A DNA stretch of 50,579 nucleotides from Thermoleophilaceae bacterium (GTDB lineage: Bacteria; Actinomycetota; Thermoleophilia; Solirubrobacterales; Thermoleophilaceae). This document shows, piece by piece, positions 7,844 through 16,542 of this stretch. The first letter of the stretch is position 1. Each line of letters opens with the position of its first letter. Location: the NCBI GenBank assembly GCA_019683805.1, contig JADGHQ010000011.1:1-50579 (forward strand), in the 5' to 3' direction. The notes under the pieces were generated by a model that saw only the letters and a program-made list of their open reading frames with translations, made no database searches and was not told where the DNA came from. The position numbers and the translations under genes are program-made.

Positions 7844-9085
7844 ATGAGAGTCCTCACCAGAGAAGCCATGCGGGAAGGTGCTCGAAAGGGAGGTCGGGCG
7901 GCCGGGCGCGCGCCCACGCGCGCGGAGATCGAGCCGGCCGTGCTCGAGCTGATCCGCCGCTACGGCGGCGAGATCCTGCGCACCGCCTACCGCTACTCGC
8001 TCTGCCCAGACGACGCCGAGGACGCCTACCAGCGCGGCCTAGAGATCCTGCTCACCAAGGCGCCGAGCACGCGCGAGGCCGACCTGCTGCCGTGGCTCAA
8101 GACCGTGGTCAAGCACGAGGCGTTCGCGATCCGCCGCCAGCGCGGCCGCGCCCAGCTCACAGACGACGGCGAGCCGCCCGCCTCGCCGCTCGAGCCCTCC
8201 GCGGGGCACGCCACAGAGGAGCACGCGGAGCGCTACGAGCGCCTGCGCCTCGGCGCCGAGGCGCTCAGCCGACTGAAGCCGCAGGAGGTGCGCGCGCTGC
8301 TGCTCAAGGCGCAGGGGCTCTCGTACAAGGAGATCTGCGAGGAGACGAGCTGGACGTACACGAAGGTCAACCGCTGCCTCACCGAGGGCCGGCGCGCGTT
8401 CCTCGAGCGGGTGGCGGCGATCGAGTCGGGGGCCGAGTGCGAGCGGCTCGCGCCGCTGCTCTCGCGGCTTGCCGACGGCGAGGCGACCGCAGACGACATG
8501 GCCGCGCTGCGCCCCCACCTGCGCGGCTGCCTCGCCTGCCGCGCCGCGCTGCGCGACTTCCGGGCGGCGCCGGCGCGCGTGGCGGCGGCGGTCCCGCTGG
8601 GCGCGCTCGCGGCCGCCGACCAGGCGCACGCCGCCGAGCCCGCCGCCCGCGGCGCGGGCTCGGTCGTCCACTGGCTGCACGAGCGCGCCGTGCTCGCCTG
8701 GGTGCGGGCGCACGAGCTCGCCCAGCAGGGGCTCGACCTGCTCACGGGCTCGAAGGTCGCGGCGGTCGCGGCATCCACCGCGGCGCTCGCGGGCGGAGGC
8801 GCGGTGGCGGTCGAGCAGCTTCACGCCCCGGCGGGGCCGACCGCGCGCGTCGCCGCGACCGCGAAGCGGGGCGGCGCGACGCGGCCGGCCTGGGTGCGCC
8901 GCGACGCGGGGGCGGCGGCGCCGAGCGCGCGCGGCGAGCGTCGGCGCGCGCACGCGCATCCGCGCGGCGGCCCGGCTGCGGCGGCGCCGGCCGCCGTGCG
9001 CACCGTCGCGCAGCCGCAGCCCGCTCCCGCCCCGGCCGCGGTCGCGGCCGAGCGCGCCCCCGCGAGCGGCGAGTTCGGCCCGTAG
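7844..9085 (+). CDS. ECF sigma factor fused to a zinc-finger anti-sigma-like, membrane-spanning tail
   Basis: A 413-residue protein. Region 2 of a sigma-70 family factor spans about residues 30-100 (ILRTAYRYSLCPDDAEDAYQ). Region 4 spans about 138-192 with the helix-turn-helix around LSYKEICEETSWTYTKVNRC. The frame then continues into a domain of the zf-HC2 anti-sigma type: HxxxCxxC at H225, C229 and C232 (PHLRGCLACRAAL). A hydrophobic helix follows at about 304-323, then an Ala/Pro-rich, likely exported tail to residue 413. One polypeptide thus carries both the promoter-recognition module and the usual membrane-bound inhibitor module. ECF groups with such C-terminal extensions (for example ECF53) are described in Actinobacteria. 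Start: ATG 7844 with GATCCT eight bases upstream; ATG 7868 is an alternative. No separate anti-sigma gene adjoins it. Confidence 0.88.
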   Translation: MRVLTREAMREGARKGGRAAGRAPTRAEIEPAVLELIRRYGGEILRTAYRYSLCPDDAEDAYQRGLEILLTKAPSTREADLLPWLKTVVKHEAFAIRRQRGRAQLTDDGEPPASPLEPSAGHATEEHAERYERLRLGAEALSRLKPQEVRALLLKAQGLSYKEICEETSWTYTKVNRCLTEGRRAFLERVAAIESGAECERLAPLLSRLADGEATADDMAALRPHLRGCLACRAALRDFRAAPARVAAAVPLGALAAADQAHAAEPAARGAGSVVHWLHERAVLAWVRAHELAQQGLDLLTGSKVAAVAASTAALAGGGAVAVEQLHAPAGPTARVAATAKRGGATRPAWVRRDAGAAAPSARGERRRAHAHPRGGPAAAAPAAVRTVAQPQPAPAPAAVAAERAPASGEFGP

Positions 9086-9109
9086 GGCGGGCGTACCACG
9101 GGACCTCTC

Positions 9110-9122
9110 TAACGTTGGCGCC
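9110..9122 (+). promoter_or_regulatory. Leaderless -10 box for nudC
   Basis: TAACGT at 9110-9115 ends seven bases before the GTG at 9123. The same hexamer with the same seven-base spacing occurs before the EamA gene at 18365. No Shine-Dalgarno is present. Confidence 0.5.
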
Positions 9123-10019
9123 GTGGGCGAGGTCAACACCTTCGCCGGCGCGGGGCTCGACCGGCTCTCGCGGCGGCGCACCGACGAGGCGTGGCTGCGC
9201 GCCCGCCTCGCCGACCCGCGCAGCCGGGCGCTCGTGCTGCTGCGGGGCGACCCCTACGCGCTCCGCGCCGACGGCGCGCTCCGCCCCGCGCGCGTGCCCG
9301 TCGCGGCGCTCGCCGAGCAGGGCCTGCTACACGAGCCGGTGCTGCTCGGAGAGGACGGCGAGGGCACGCTCTTCGCGGTCGCGCTCGAGCACGAGCCCCC
9401 CGCGCTCGCCGCGCTCGACGGCGCCCAGCCGGTCGGCCTGCGGGAGGCCGGCGCGAGCGCGTCCCAGCGCGACGGCGGCCTGCTCGCCTACGCGGCCGGC
9501 ATGCTCAACTGGCACCGCACCCACCGCTTCTGCGCGCGCTGCGCCTCCCCCACGCGCATGGCCGAGGCCGGCTTCGTGCGCGCGTGCCCCGCCTGCGGCG
9601 CGCTCCACCACCCGCGCACCGACCCGGTCGTGATCATGCTCGTCCACGACGGCGAGCGCGCGCTGCTCGGCCGCCAGCCCTCGTGGCCCGAGGGCCGCTA
9701 TTCCGCGCTCGCGGGCTTCGTCGAGCCGGGCGAGAGCCTCGAGGAGGCGGTGGCGCGCGAGGTGCGCGAGGAGGCGGGCGTGGACGTCGACGAGATCCGC
9801 TACCGCTCCTCGCAGCCCTGGCCGTTCCCGAGCTCGCTGATGCTCGGCTTCTTCGCCCGCCACGCGGGCGGGGAGGCGCGCATCAGCGACCCCGAGCTCG
9901 AGGACGTGCGCTGGTTCACGCGCGAGGAGCTGCGCGCGGCAGCGCGCGGCGAGGGCGCCCTCATGCTGCCGCCGCGGCTCGCGATCGCACGGCGTCTGAT
10001 AGAGGAATGGATCGGATGA
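9123..10019 (+). CDS. nudC: NADH pyrophosphatase (NUDIX hydrolase)
   Basis: A 298-residue hydrolase expected to cleave NADH to NMNH and AMP, and possibly to remove NAD caps from RNA. An N-terminal domain (1-125) precedes a zinc ribbon with FCARC and CPACG (two CxxC pairs). The NUDIX box follows, seen as GFVEPGESLEEAVAREV then REEAGV, matching Gx5Ex7REUxEExGU. The motif SSQPWPFPSSLMLGF downstream is the SQPWPFPxS signature that marks NADH-specific NudC proteins. The GTG at 9123 is the only reasonable start and has a leaderless -10 before it. Its stop overlaps the aldo/keto reductase ATG by four bases, so the two genes form an operon. Confidence 0.95.
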   Translation: MGEVNTFAGAGLDRLSRRRTDEAWLRARLADPRSRALVLLRGDPYALRADGALRPARVPVAALAEQGLLHEPVLLGEDGEGTLFAVALEHEPPALAALDGAQPVGLREAGASASQRDGGLLAYAAGMLNWHRTHRFCARCASPTRMAEAGFVRACPACGALHHPRTDPVVIMLVHDGERALLGRQPSWPEGRYSALAGFVEPGESLEEAVAREVREEAGVDVDEIRYRSSQPWPFPSSLMLGFFARHAGGEARISDPELEDVRWFTREELRAAARGEGALMLPPRLAIARRLIEEWIG

Positions 10020-10978
10020 GCAACTCCCTCCCCCACCGCCAGATCGGCGACCTCAGCGTGTCCGCGGTCGGCCTCGGCTGCAACCAGATCGGCAGCCGGC
10101 TCGACCTCGAGCAAACGCGCGCGCTGGTCGACGCCGCGCTCGACGCGGGCATCGACTTCTTCGACACCGCGGACATCTACGGCAACCGCGGCGGCAGCGA
10201 GACGCTGCTCGGCGAGGTGCTGAAGGGGCGCCGCGACCAGATCGTCCTGGCGACCAAGTTCGGCATGGACATGCTGGGCGCGAACGGCGAGCCCGCCGGG
10301 CCGCGCGGGTCGGCGCCGTACATCCGCCAGGCGGTCGAGGCGTCGCTGCGGCGGCTGCAGGTCGACGTGATCGACCTCTACCAGTACCACGAGCCCGACG
10401 GCGTCACCCCGATCGAGGAGACGCTCGGCGCGCTCGACGAGCTCGTGCGCGAGGGCAAGGTGCGCTTCATCGGCTGCTCGAACTTCTCCGCCGCGCAGCT
10501 GCGCGAGGCCGCCGAGGCGGCCGAGCGCGAGGGCTACGCGAGCTTCGTGAGCGTGCAGAACGAGTACAGCCTGCTCGAGCGCGGGCTCGAGGCGGACGTG
10601 ATGCCCGAGGCCGATCGGCTCGGCGTCGCGATCGTCCCCTACTTCCCGCTCGCCCGCGGCCTCCTGACCGGCAAGTACCGCCGCGGCGAGCCGGCCCCTC
10701 CGGGCACGCGGCTGCACGGCCGCGAGCGGGTCGCCGACGACGAGACGTTCGACAGGCTGGAGGCGCTCGACCGCTACGCCGGCGAGCGCGGCCTCACGCC
10801 GGCCGAGGTGGCGATCGGGGCGCTCGCGGCGCAGCCGGGGGTGGCGTCGGTGATCGCCGGCGCGACGCGGCCCGAGCATGTGCGCGCGAACGCCGCCGCC
10901 GCCCGCTGGCAGCCGAGCGCCGAGGACCTGCGCGAGCTCGACGCGATCTTCCCCTCGCCGCGCGCCGACGCCGCGTAG
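10016..10978 (+). CDS. Aldo/keto reductase
   Basis: A 320-residue NADPH-dependent oxidoreductase of the AKR superfamily. The catalytic tetrad is visible: Asp and Tyr in FFDTADIYG, Lys in ATKFG, and His in LYQYHEPDG. GCSNFSAAQL and the C-terminal cofactor-binding stretch VASVIAGATRPEHV are also typical. Two ATGs are possible, 10007 and 10016; the second is chosen because AGAGGA at 10001-10006 lies nine bases upstream and it makes an ATGA overlap with nudC. Substrate unknown; the length and sequence resemble general aldehyde reductases. Co-expression with nudC suggests a link to nicotinamide cofactor balance, as inference. Confidence 0.92.
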   Translation: MSNSLPHRQIGDLSVSAVGLGCNQIGSRLDLEQTRALVDAALDAGIDFFDTADIYGNRGGSETLLGEVLKGRRDQIVLATKFGMDMLGANGEPAGPRGSAPYIRQAVEASLRRLQVDVIDLYQYHEPDGVTPIEETLGALDELVREGKVRFIGCSNFSAAQLREAAEAAEREGYASFVSVQNEYSLLERGLEADVMPEADRLGVAIVPYFPLARGLLTGKYRRGEPAPPGTRLHGRERVADDETFDRLEALDRYAGERGLTPAEVAIGALAAQPGVASVIAGATRPEHVRANAAAARWQPSAEDLRELDAIFPSPRADAA

Positions 10979-11048
10979 CGCGCCGCGCCGCCGCGCCGGG
11001 AGCGAGGCGTCAGACTCCCGGGGCTCACAGCGAGCGAAAGGAGCCCCC

Positions 11049-11414
11049 TTGAAGGTCGCCTACGTCTTCTCGACCTCCGGCCACACGGCGAGCTACAAGC
11101 TCGGGAAGATGATCCTCCCCCAACTCGAGCAGGGCATACACGGCGCAGAGGTCGTGGGGATGATGTTCTTCGACGACAACACCTACGTGCTGCGCAAGGG
11201 CGACCCGATCGGCGAGCGGCTCGGCAAGGTCGCGCGCGAGCAGGGGATGCTGCTGATGCTGTGCGACCAGTGTGCGCTCGAGCGCTCGCTCGCCGAGGGC
11301 GAGGTCGGGAACTGCAGGCCGAAGGACACGGTCGAGGGGGTGCAGGTCGGCTGCTTCCCCGACCTCTACGCGGCGCTCGCCCAGAACCCGCCCGACCAGG
11401 TGATCACGCTCTGA
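11049..11414 (+). CDS. DsrE-family cysteine-rich protein (SaoD-like)
   Basis: A 121-residue cytoplasmic protein with the DsrE/DsrF fold pattern: MKVAYVFSTSGHTASYKLGK, then EVVGMMFFDDNTYVLRKGDPIGERL. The cysteine-rich C-terminal half carries CDQC, an isolated cysteine in GNCRPKD, and another in GCFPDLYA. It starts with TTG at 11049, supported by AAAGGAG (11037-11043) five bases upstream. DsrE-like proteins shuttle sulfur or selenium as persulfides; a subgroup called SaoD is associated with selenium-linked loci. Four kilobases downstream on the other strand lie selA and selB, which makes a selenium or sulfur carrier role plausible but unproven. The stop overlaps the next ATG by one base. Confidence 0.75.
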   Translation: MKVAYVFSTSGHTASYKLGKMILPQLEQGIHGAEVVGMMFFDDNTYVLRKGDPIGERLGKVAREQGMLLMLCDQCALERSLAEGEVGNCRPKDTVEGVQVGCFPDLYAALAQNPPDQVITL

Positions 11415-12898
11415 TGGACCGGCGCCGCCGGGGCGGGGCGGACCGCGGCACGCGCCCGCCCGCCCGCGACCTCTCGCCGGCGCTGCTCGCCGGCATCGTC
11501 GCCGTGGGGGCGGCGCTGCGGTTCTCCACCCTCTCGCTGCAGAGCTTCTGGCTCGACGAGGCCGTCACCGCGCAGCTCGTGCGCCGCGGCTTCGGCGGCA
11601 TGCTCTCCGCGATTCCCTCGAGCGAGTCGACGCCGCCGCTCTACTACGCCCTGCTGTGGCCGTGGTCGCGCCTGTTCGGCCAGTGGGAGGCGGGGCTTCG
11701 CTCGCTCTCAGCGCTCGCCGGCACGGCGCTCGTGGCGGTGGCGTACGCGATCGGGCGCGACCTCGCGTCCCGGCGCGCGGGCCTCGTGGCGGCGGCGCTC
11801 GCGGCGGTCAACCCGCTGCTCGTCTGGTACTCGCAGGAGGCCCGCGCGTACATGCTGCTCGCGCTGCTCGCGGCGCTGTCGTTCCTGTTCTTCGAGCGGG
11901 CGCTGCGCGGCGGCAGGCGGGCTCTCGCGGCCTGGGCGATCGCATCCGCCGCGGCGCTCGCCACCCACTACTTCGCCATCTTCATGGTCGCGCCGGAGGC
12001 GGCCTGGCTGCTCGTGCGGATGCGCGCCGGGCGCTCGGCGCTCGCGGCGGTGGGGGGCGTGGCCGCGGTCGGCGCCGCGCTGCTGCCGCTCGTGGTCGAG
12101 CAGGCCTCCGCCGACCGCGCGCAGTTCATCCGCGACGTCTCGCGCGCCAGGCGGATCGCGCAGGTGCCGAAGCAGTACCTCGTCGGCTACGACTCGGCGG
12201 CCGAGACGGCGCTGACCGCGATCGCGGTGCTGCTGGCGGCGCTCGGCCTCTTGCTGCTCGCAAGGCGCGCGGGGCGCTCCGAGCGCCGCTCCCTGCGGCC
12301 GGCCGCGGGCGTCGCGGCGTTCGCGATCGCCGTGCCGGTGCTGATGGCCCTCGCCGGCGGGGACTACCTCCTCACGCGCAACCTGATCGCAGCCCTGCCG
12401 GTCTGCCTCGTCGTGCTCGCGGCGGGCTTCGCCGCCGCCCCCCCGGGCATCGCCGCCGCGCTCGCGCTCTGCGCGCTCTCGGCCGTCGCCGTGATCTCGG
12501 TCGACGCGACGCCCGCCTACCAGCGCGACGACTGGCGCTCCGCGGCGCGGGCCGTCGGCGCGCCCGGCCCGGGCCGGGCGATCGCCGTCGCGCCCACCGC
12601 GGGCGCGATCCCGCTCGAGCTCTACGTCCACGCGCGGCCCTATCCCCCGACGGGGGTGGTGCGCGAGGTCGTGTCGCTCGCGGTGGCGACGCGCGGCCCA
12701 TCGTCCGAGGGGCGCGAGAAGCCGCGCGAGGTGCCGCAGCCGCGCCCGCCCGGGTACCGCGTCGCCGAGCTCCGCCGAACCGCCGGGTACGACCTCGTGC
12801 GGCTGCGGCCGGGCGGGCCGGTGCGGCTCGGCCCGGCCGACGTGCTGTTCCTGAGGATCGCGCCGACGCAGGCCGCGCTGCTGCAGCCGCCGCGCTGA
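11414..12898 (+). CDS. Membrane glycosyltransferase (GT39/PMT-like family)
   Basis: A 494-residue multi-pass membrane protein. It has the features of polyprenyl-phosphate-sugar-dependent transferases: a first helix followed by an acidic motif SFWLDEAVTAQL (Asp48-Glu49), then STPPLYYALLWPWSRLFG, and about nine more hydrophobic segments to about residue 365. The C-terminal 120 residues are soluble and likely extracytoplasmic. Such enzymes transfer mannose or another sugar from a lipid carrier to protein or cell-envelope glycans outside the membrane. The ATG overlaps the DsrE-like stop by one base (TGATG), so both are likely one transcript although no functional link is clear. It is convergent with selB, 13 bases away. 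Confidence 0.82.
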   Translation: MDRRRRGGADRGTRPPARDLSPALLAGIVAVGAALRFSTLSLQSFWLDEAVTAQLVRRGFGGMLSAIPSSESTPPLYYALLWPWSRLFGQWEAGLRSLSALAGTALVAVAYAIGRDLASRRAGLVAAALAAVNPLLVWYSQEARAYMLLALLAALSFLFFERALRGGRRALAAWAIASAAALATHYFAIFMVAPEAAWLLVRMRAGRSALAAVGGVAAVGAALLPLVVEQASADRAQFIRDVSRARRIAQVPKQYLVGYDSAAETALTAIAVLLAALGLLLLARRAGRSERRSLRPAAGVAAFAIAVPVLMALAGGDYLLTRNLIAALPVCLVVLAAGFAAAPPGIAAALALCALSAVAVISVDATPAYQRDDWRSAARAVGAPGPGRAIAVAPTAGAIPLELYVHARPYPPTGVVREVVSLAVATRGPSSEGREKPREVPQPRPPGYRVAELRRTAGYDLVRLRPGGPVRLGPADVLFLRIAPTQAALLQPPR

Positions 12899-12911
12899 GC
12901 CGGTCGCCCCA

Positions 12912-14471
12912 TCACCGGCGGCGGCGCGGCAGGTGCGCGTCGCCCACCCGGCGCGTCACGCGCCGCCTGTCGAGGTGCTCGAGCAGCGCCTGCGCGTAGC
13001 GGCGCGAGGTGCCGAGCTCGTCGCGCACGCCCGCGAGCGTCGCCCGCCCGTCGCGCTCCAGGATTGCCGCGATCCGAGCCTCGAGCGCGGCGAGCGCGTC
13101 GGGGGCGTAGTGGAGGTTGCGCCCCACCCGCACCGCGAGCCCCGCCCGCTCGAGACGGCCGAGCTCGGCCTGCGCCCGGGCGGGCGAGAGCCCGGCCGCG
13201 GCCGCGAGCTCCCCGTCGGCGCGCGGCTCGGCGCCGTCCGCGTCCAGCAGCGCCGCGAGCCGCAGGGCGGCCTCGCCGAGCGGCTCGGGCGCCGGCGGCT
13301 CGGGCGCCCGCGGCGGCTGGTCTACGCGCTCGGGCCCGGGCCGCTCCGACCCTCCGCGCGACCGCAGCCGCGCCACCACCTCGGTGCTCGGGCCGTGGCG
13401 GCGCGCCCGCGGGTCGATGACCTCACCGCCGCCGATCGTGTCGGGCGGCGCGAGCCTGCGCAGGATCACGCGGTCGCCCGCGCAGGGCACGAGCGGTGCC
13501 TCGAGCCGAAGCTGCGCCAGCCCGCGCTCGCCCCGGCGGAGCCCTCCTGCCTCGAGCGGCACGATTCGCGCCGGCGCCGCGCGCGTCCCGTGATGCACGT
13601 GCAGCCGCTCGCCCCGGCGCAGCGGCTCGGCGCCCGGCTCGAGCTCGACCTCCGCGTCGACGATGTAGGTGCCGCTCAGGTCGGCGCCCGGGACCGTCAC
13701 CACGTCGCCGCGCCGAAGCTCGCGCCAGCCCACGCCCGCGAGGCTCAGCGCCACGCGCTGCCCGGCCGCTGCGCGCTCCACCGGCCGCCCGTGCACCTGC
13801 GCCGAGCGCACGCGAGCCTCGAGGCCGCGCGGAAGCACGCTCACCCGGTCGCCCGCGCCGAACGAGCCGGACCAGAGCGTGCCGGTCACGACCGTCCCGA
13901 TCCCGCGCAGCGTGAACGAGCGGTCCACGTGCAGCCGCGGGGGCCCCGCCGCGCCCGCGCGCCCGGGAAGCCGGCGCGCCACGCGGTCGAGCGCGGCCAG
14001 GAGCTCGTCGAGGCCGGTGCGCTCGAGCGCCGAGACCGCCACGATCTCGACGCCCGGCACGAGCGCCGCCACCTCCTCCGCCGCGGGCTCCGGCGCGCAC
14101 GCGTCCGCCTTGGTGATCGCGGCCACGCCGTCGCGCACGCCGAGCTGCCGCAGCACCGCCAGGTGCTCGCGCGTCTGCGGCATCACGCCGTCGTCCGCGG
14201 CCACGCACAGGAGGTAGAGGTCGACCCCGGTCGCGCCGGCCACCATCGTGCGGACGAAGCGCTCGTGGCCCGGCACGTCCACCACCGACAGCGTCCTGCC
14301 GCTCGGGAGCGCGAGCTGCGCGTAGCCGAGCTCGATCGAGATGCCCCGCTCGCGCTCCTCGGGCAGCCGGTCCGTGCTCGTGCCGGTGAGCGCGGTGACG
14401 AGCGCTGTCTTGCCGTGGTCGATGTGCCCGGCGGTCCCGAGCGTGAGCGGGGCGGGCTCGGGCCCGCTCAT
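12912..14471 (-). CDS. selB: Selenocysteine-specific elongation factor SelB (short form)
   Basis: A 519-residue GTPase that delivers Sec-tRNA to ribosomes at SECIS-marked UGA codons. The G domain shows GHIDHGKT (P loop), DVPGHERF (G3) and TKAD (G4). Domains II and III follow to about residue 345. After a Pro/Glu linker there are only two winged-helix units: about 395-455, and 460-519 ending in [25 protein letters not shown]. That last stretch matches the RNA-binding last winged helix of E. coli SelB (614 residues). The first two winged helices of the usual four appear to be missing. The ATG overlaps the selA stop by four bases, so selA and selB are coupled. Confidence 0.93.
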   Translation of the reverse strand: MSGPEPAPLTLGTAGHIDHGKTALVTALTGTSTDRLPEERERGISIELGYAQLALPSGRTLSVVDVPGHERFVRTMVAGATGVDLYLLCVAADDGVMPQTREHLAVLRQLGVRDGVAAITKADACAPEPAAEEVAALVPGVEIVAVSALERTGLDELLAALDRVARRLPGRAGAAGPPRLHVDRSFTLRGIGTVVTGTLWSGSFGAGDRVSVLPRGLEARVRSAQVHGRPVERAAAGQRVALSLAGVGWRELRRGDVVTVPGADLSGTYIVDAEVELEPGAEPLRRGERLHVHHGTRAAPARIVPLEAGGLRRGERGLAQLRLEAPLVPCAGDRVILRRLAPPDTIGGGEVIDPRARRHGPSTEVVARLRSRGGSERPGPERVDQPPRAPEPPAPEPLGEAALRLAALLDADGAEPRADGELAAAAGLSPARAQAELGRLERAGLAVRVGRNLHYAPDALAALEARIAAILERDGRATLAGVRDELGTSRRYAQALLEHLDRRRVTRRVGDAHLPRRRR

Positions 14472-15856
14472 ACGGGCCGGAGCGCCGCCGCAACGCCGCG
14501 CGCCGCGGCCCGCGCCTCGTCGTCGTCCATGGTGCGCGGGTCGAGCAGGAGCCGCCCCCGCCGCGCGCGCCCCACGACCGGCGGCTCGCCGCGGCGAAGC
14601 CGGCGCGCGAGCTCGTCGAGCGCGAGCGGCGCGGGGTCAACCGCGCAGACCGGGCCCTCGAGCTCGAGCAGCGGAAGCGCGCCGCCGACCCTCGCCGCGG
14701 CCGTGACCACCCGCGCGTCCACGCCCGCGTGCTCGAGCAGCGCCCGCATCAGCTCGGCACGCGCCGCGAGCTCGGACTCGGGGGCAGACAGCATCCGCAG
14801 CACGGGGATCTCGGCGAGCGCCCGCGCCGGATCCCGGTGGAGCCGCAGGGTCGCCTCGAGCGCCGCGAGCGACAGCTTGTCGATCCGCAGCGCCCGGGCG
14901 AGCGGGTGGCGCCGGCAGCGCTCGATCGCCTCCGCCCGCCCGACCATCAGCCCGGCCTGCGGGCCGCCGAGCAGCTTGTCGCCGGAGAAGCACACGACCG
15001 CGGCCCCCGCCGCGACCGAGCGGCGCACGGCCGGCTCGTCCGAGAGCTCGGGCAACCCCTCGGCCAGCGCGCCCGAGCCGACATCGTCGATCACCGGCAC
15101 GCCCGTCCGCGCGCCGAGCGCGCACAACTCCTCGATGTCCGGCTGCTCCACGAAGCCGACCGCGCGGAAGTTCGACTGGTGCGCGCGCACGATCGCGCCC
15201 GTCTCGGCGCCGAGCGCGCGCTCGTAGTCGTCGATGCGCGTGCGGTTCGTGGTGCCCACCTCGACGAGCCGCGCACCCGACTGGGCCGCCACGTCGGGCA
15301 GGCGGAACGAGCCGCCGATCTCGACGAGCTGGCCGCGCGAGACGACCAGCTCGCGGCCGGCCGCGAGCGCCGCCGCCGCGAGCAGCACCGCACCCGCGCA
15401 GTTGTTGACGACGAGCGCCGCCTCGGCGCCGGTCAGCTCGCGCGCGAGCCCCTCGACGTGCGCCTGGCGCGACCCGCGCCCGCCGCTCTCGAGGTCGTAC
15501 TCGAGGTTCGAGTAGCCGCGCGCCGCGGCCGCCACGGCGTCGGCGGCGGCGGGCGCGAGCGGGGCGCGGCCGAGGTTGGTGTGGACGATCACGCCGGTGG
15601 CGTTGATGACGCGCCGCAGGCTCGCGCGCCCCGCACGCTCGAGCAGCGCGCGGGCGTCGTCCGCGAGGTCGGTCGCCGGGCGCTCGCCAGCGAGCAGCGC
15701 CTCGCGGCGAGCGGCGAGCGCCCGCCGTGCCGCCCCCACGGCGAGCGCGCGCGGGACGTCCGCGAGCGCGGCCGCCAGCTCGTCGACGGGCGGCAGCGCG
15801 CGCAGGAGCGCGGCGAGCTCAGGGGAGCGTGCCCTCGACCCAGCGGCCCCGCCCAC
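14468..15856 (-). CDS. selA: L-seryl-tRNA(Sec) selenium transferase
   Basis: A 462-residue PLP enzyme that converts Ser-tRNA(Sec) to Sec-tRNA(Sec) using selenophosphate. The PLP lysine is Lys294 in [13 protein letters not shown], matching the conserved lysine of bacterial SelA. The segments [17 protein letters not shown] and [17 protein letters not shown] are diagnostic. Length equals that of E. coli SelA (463). The GTG at 15856 is supported by GGGAGG about six bases upstream, and overlaps the MoaD-MoaE fusion gene by 38 bases. It forms an operon fusion gene - selA - selB. selD and the tRNA(Sec) gene selC are not seen in the window. Confidence 0.96.
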   Translation of the reverse strand: MGGAAGSRARSPELAALLRALPPVDELAAALADVPRALAVGAARRALAARREALLAGERPATDLADDARALLERAGRASLRRVINATGVIVHTNLGRAPLAPAAADAVAAAARGYSNLEYDLESGGRGSRQAHVEGLARELTGAEAALVVNNCAGAVLLAAAALAAGRELVVSRGQLVEIGGSFRLPDVAAQSGARLVEVGTTNRTRIDDYERALGAETGAIVRAHQSNFRAVGFVEQPDIEELCALGARTGVPVIDDVGSGALAEGLPELSDEPAVRRSVAAGAAVVCFSGDKLLGGPQAGLMVGRAEAIERCRRHPLARALRIDKLSLAALEATLRLHRDPARALAEIPVLRMLSAPESELAARAELMRALLEHAGVDARVVTAAARVGGALPLLELEGPVCAVDPAPLALDELARRLRRGEPPVVGRARRGRLLLDPRTMDDDEARAAARGVAAALRPV

Positions 15857-16457
15857 CCTCGACCTCCCGCTTCCAGATCGGAGCCTCGGCCTTCACCCGG
15901 TCGATGATCTCGCGCGCGCCCGCGAAGGCCTCGCCGCGGTGCGCCGCCGACACCGCCACGATCACGCTCGGCTCAGAGAGCGGCACCTCGCCCACGCGGT
16001 GCTCCACCGCCGCGGCGCAAAGCCCGTGGCGCTCGCGCGCCTCGGCGACGATCCGGGCCATCCGCGCCTCCGCCATCTCCGCGTACGCCTCGTACTCGAG
16101 CCGCTCGACCGCGCGCGTCACGCCGCTGAAGGTCACGACCGCTCCGGCGCGCGGATCGCGCACGAGCGCGGCGAGCGCGTCGAGCGACAGCGGCTCCGCG
16201 CGCACGCGCGCGTGGAGCACGACGGCCTCGCCCCCGCTCACCGGGGGGATCAGCGCCAGCTCGTCGCCCGCGCCGAGCTCCTGCTCCTCCGGCGCGTACT
16301 CGCGGTTCACCGCCGTCACGAGCGGCATCCCCGCCGTGACATCGGCGAGGGCGGCGAGCGCGTCGCGCACGCGCGCGCCCTCGGGGAGCTCGAGCGTCAG
16401 CTCGCTCGCGCCTGCGCGCTCGCGCAGCATCGCGAACAGTCGGACGGTGACCTCCAC
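15819..16457 (-). CDS. Fused molybdopterin synthase (MoaD-MoaE)
   Basis: A 212-residue fusion. Residues 1-76 are MoaD, a ubiquitin-like sulfur carrier ending in PPVSGG (Gly75-Gly76). Residues 77-212 are MoaE, with the catalytic pattern RVKAEAPIWKREV (Lys189, Lys196). Together they turn cyclic pyranopterin monophosphate into molybdopterin. In the fusion the Gly-Gly is internal, although MoaD normally needs a free C-terminal glycine for thiocarboxylation. The M. tuberculosis fusion MoaX is known to be cleaved at this junction. The GTG at 16457 has TAGCAT seven bases upstream. Its overlap with selA suggests coordinated production of molybdenum cofactor and selenocysteine, as needed for formate dehydrogenase. 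Confidence 0.93.
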   Translation of the reverse strand: MEVTVRLFAMLRERAGASELTLELPEGARVRDALAALADVTAGMPLVTAVNREYAPEEQELGAGDELALIPPVSGGEAVVLHARVRAEPLSLDALAALVRDPRAGAVVTFSGVTRAVERLEYEAYAEMAEARMARIVAEARERHGLCAAAVEHRVGEVPLSEPSVIVAVSAAHRGEAFAGAREIIDRVKAEAPIWKREVEGGRGRWVEGTLP

Positions 16458-16470
16458 CGAGCCGATGCTA
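16458..16470 (-). promoter_or_regulatory. Leaderless -10 box for the moaDE-selA-selB operon
   Basis: TAGCAT on the minus strand (16465-16470) ends seven bases before the GTG at 16457. No Shine-Dalgarno is present. It would drive the whole three-gene operon. Confidence 0.45.
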
Positions 16471-16542
16471 GACCCGCCGGCGCCCGGGGGCGAGGGTCGC
16501 CCGCGGACCGGCGCACGGCCCGTAGCGTTCACAATCCACCGC

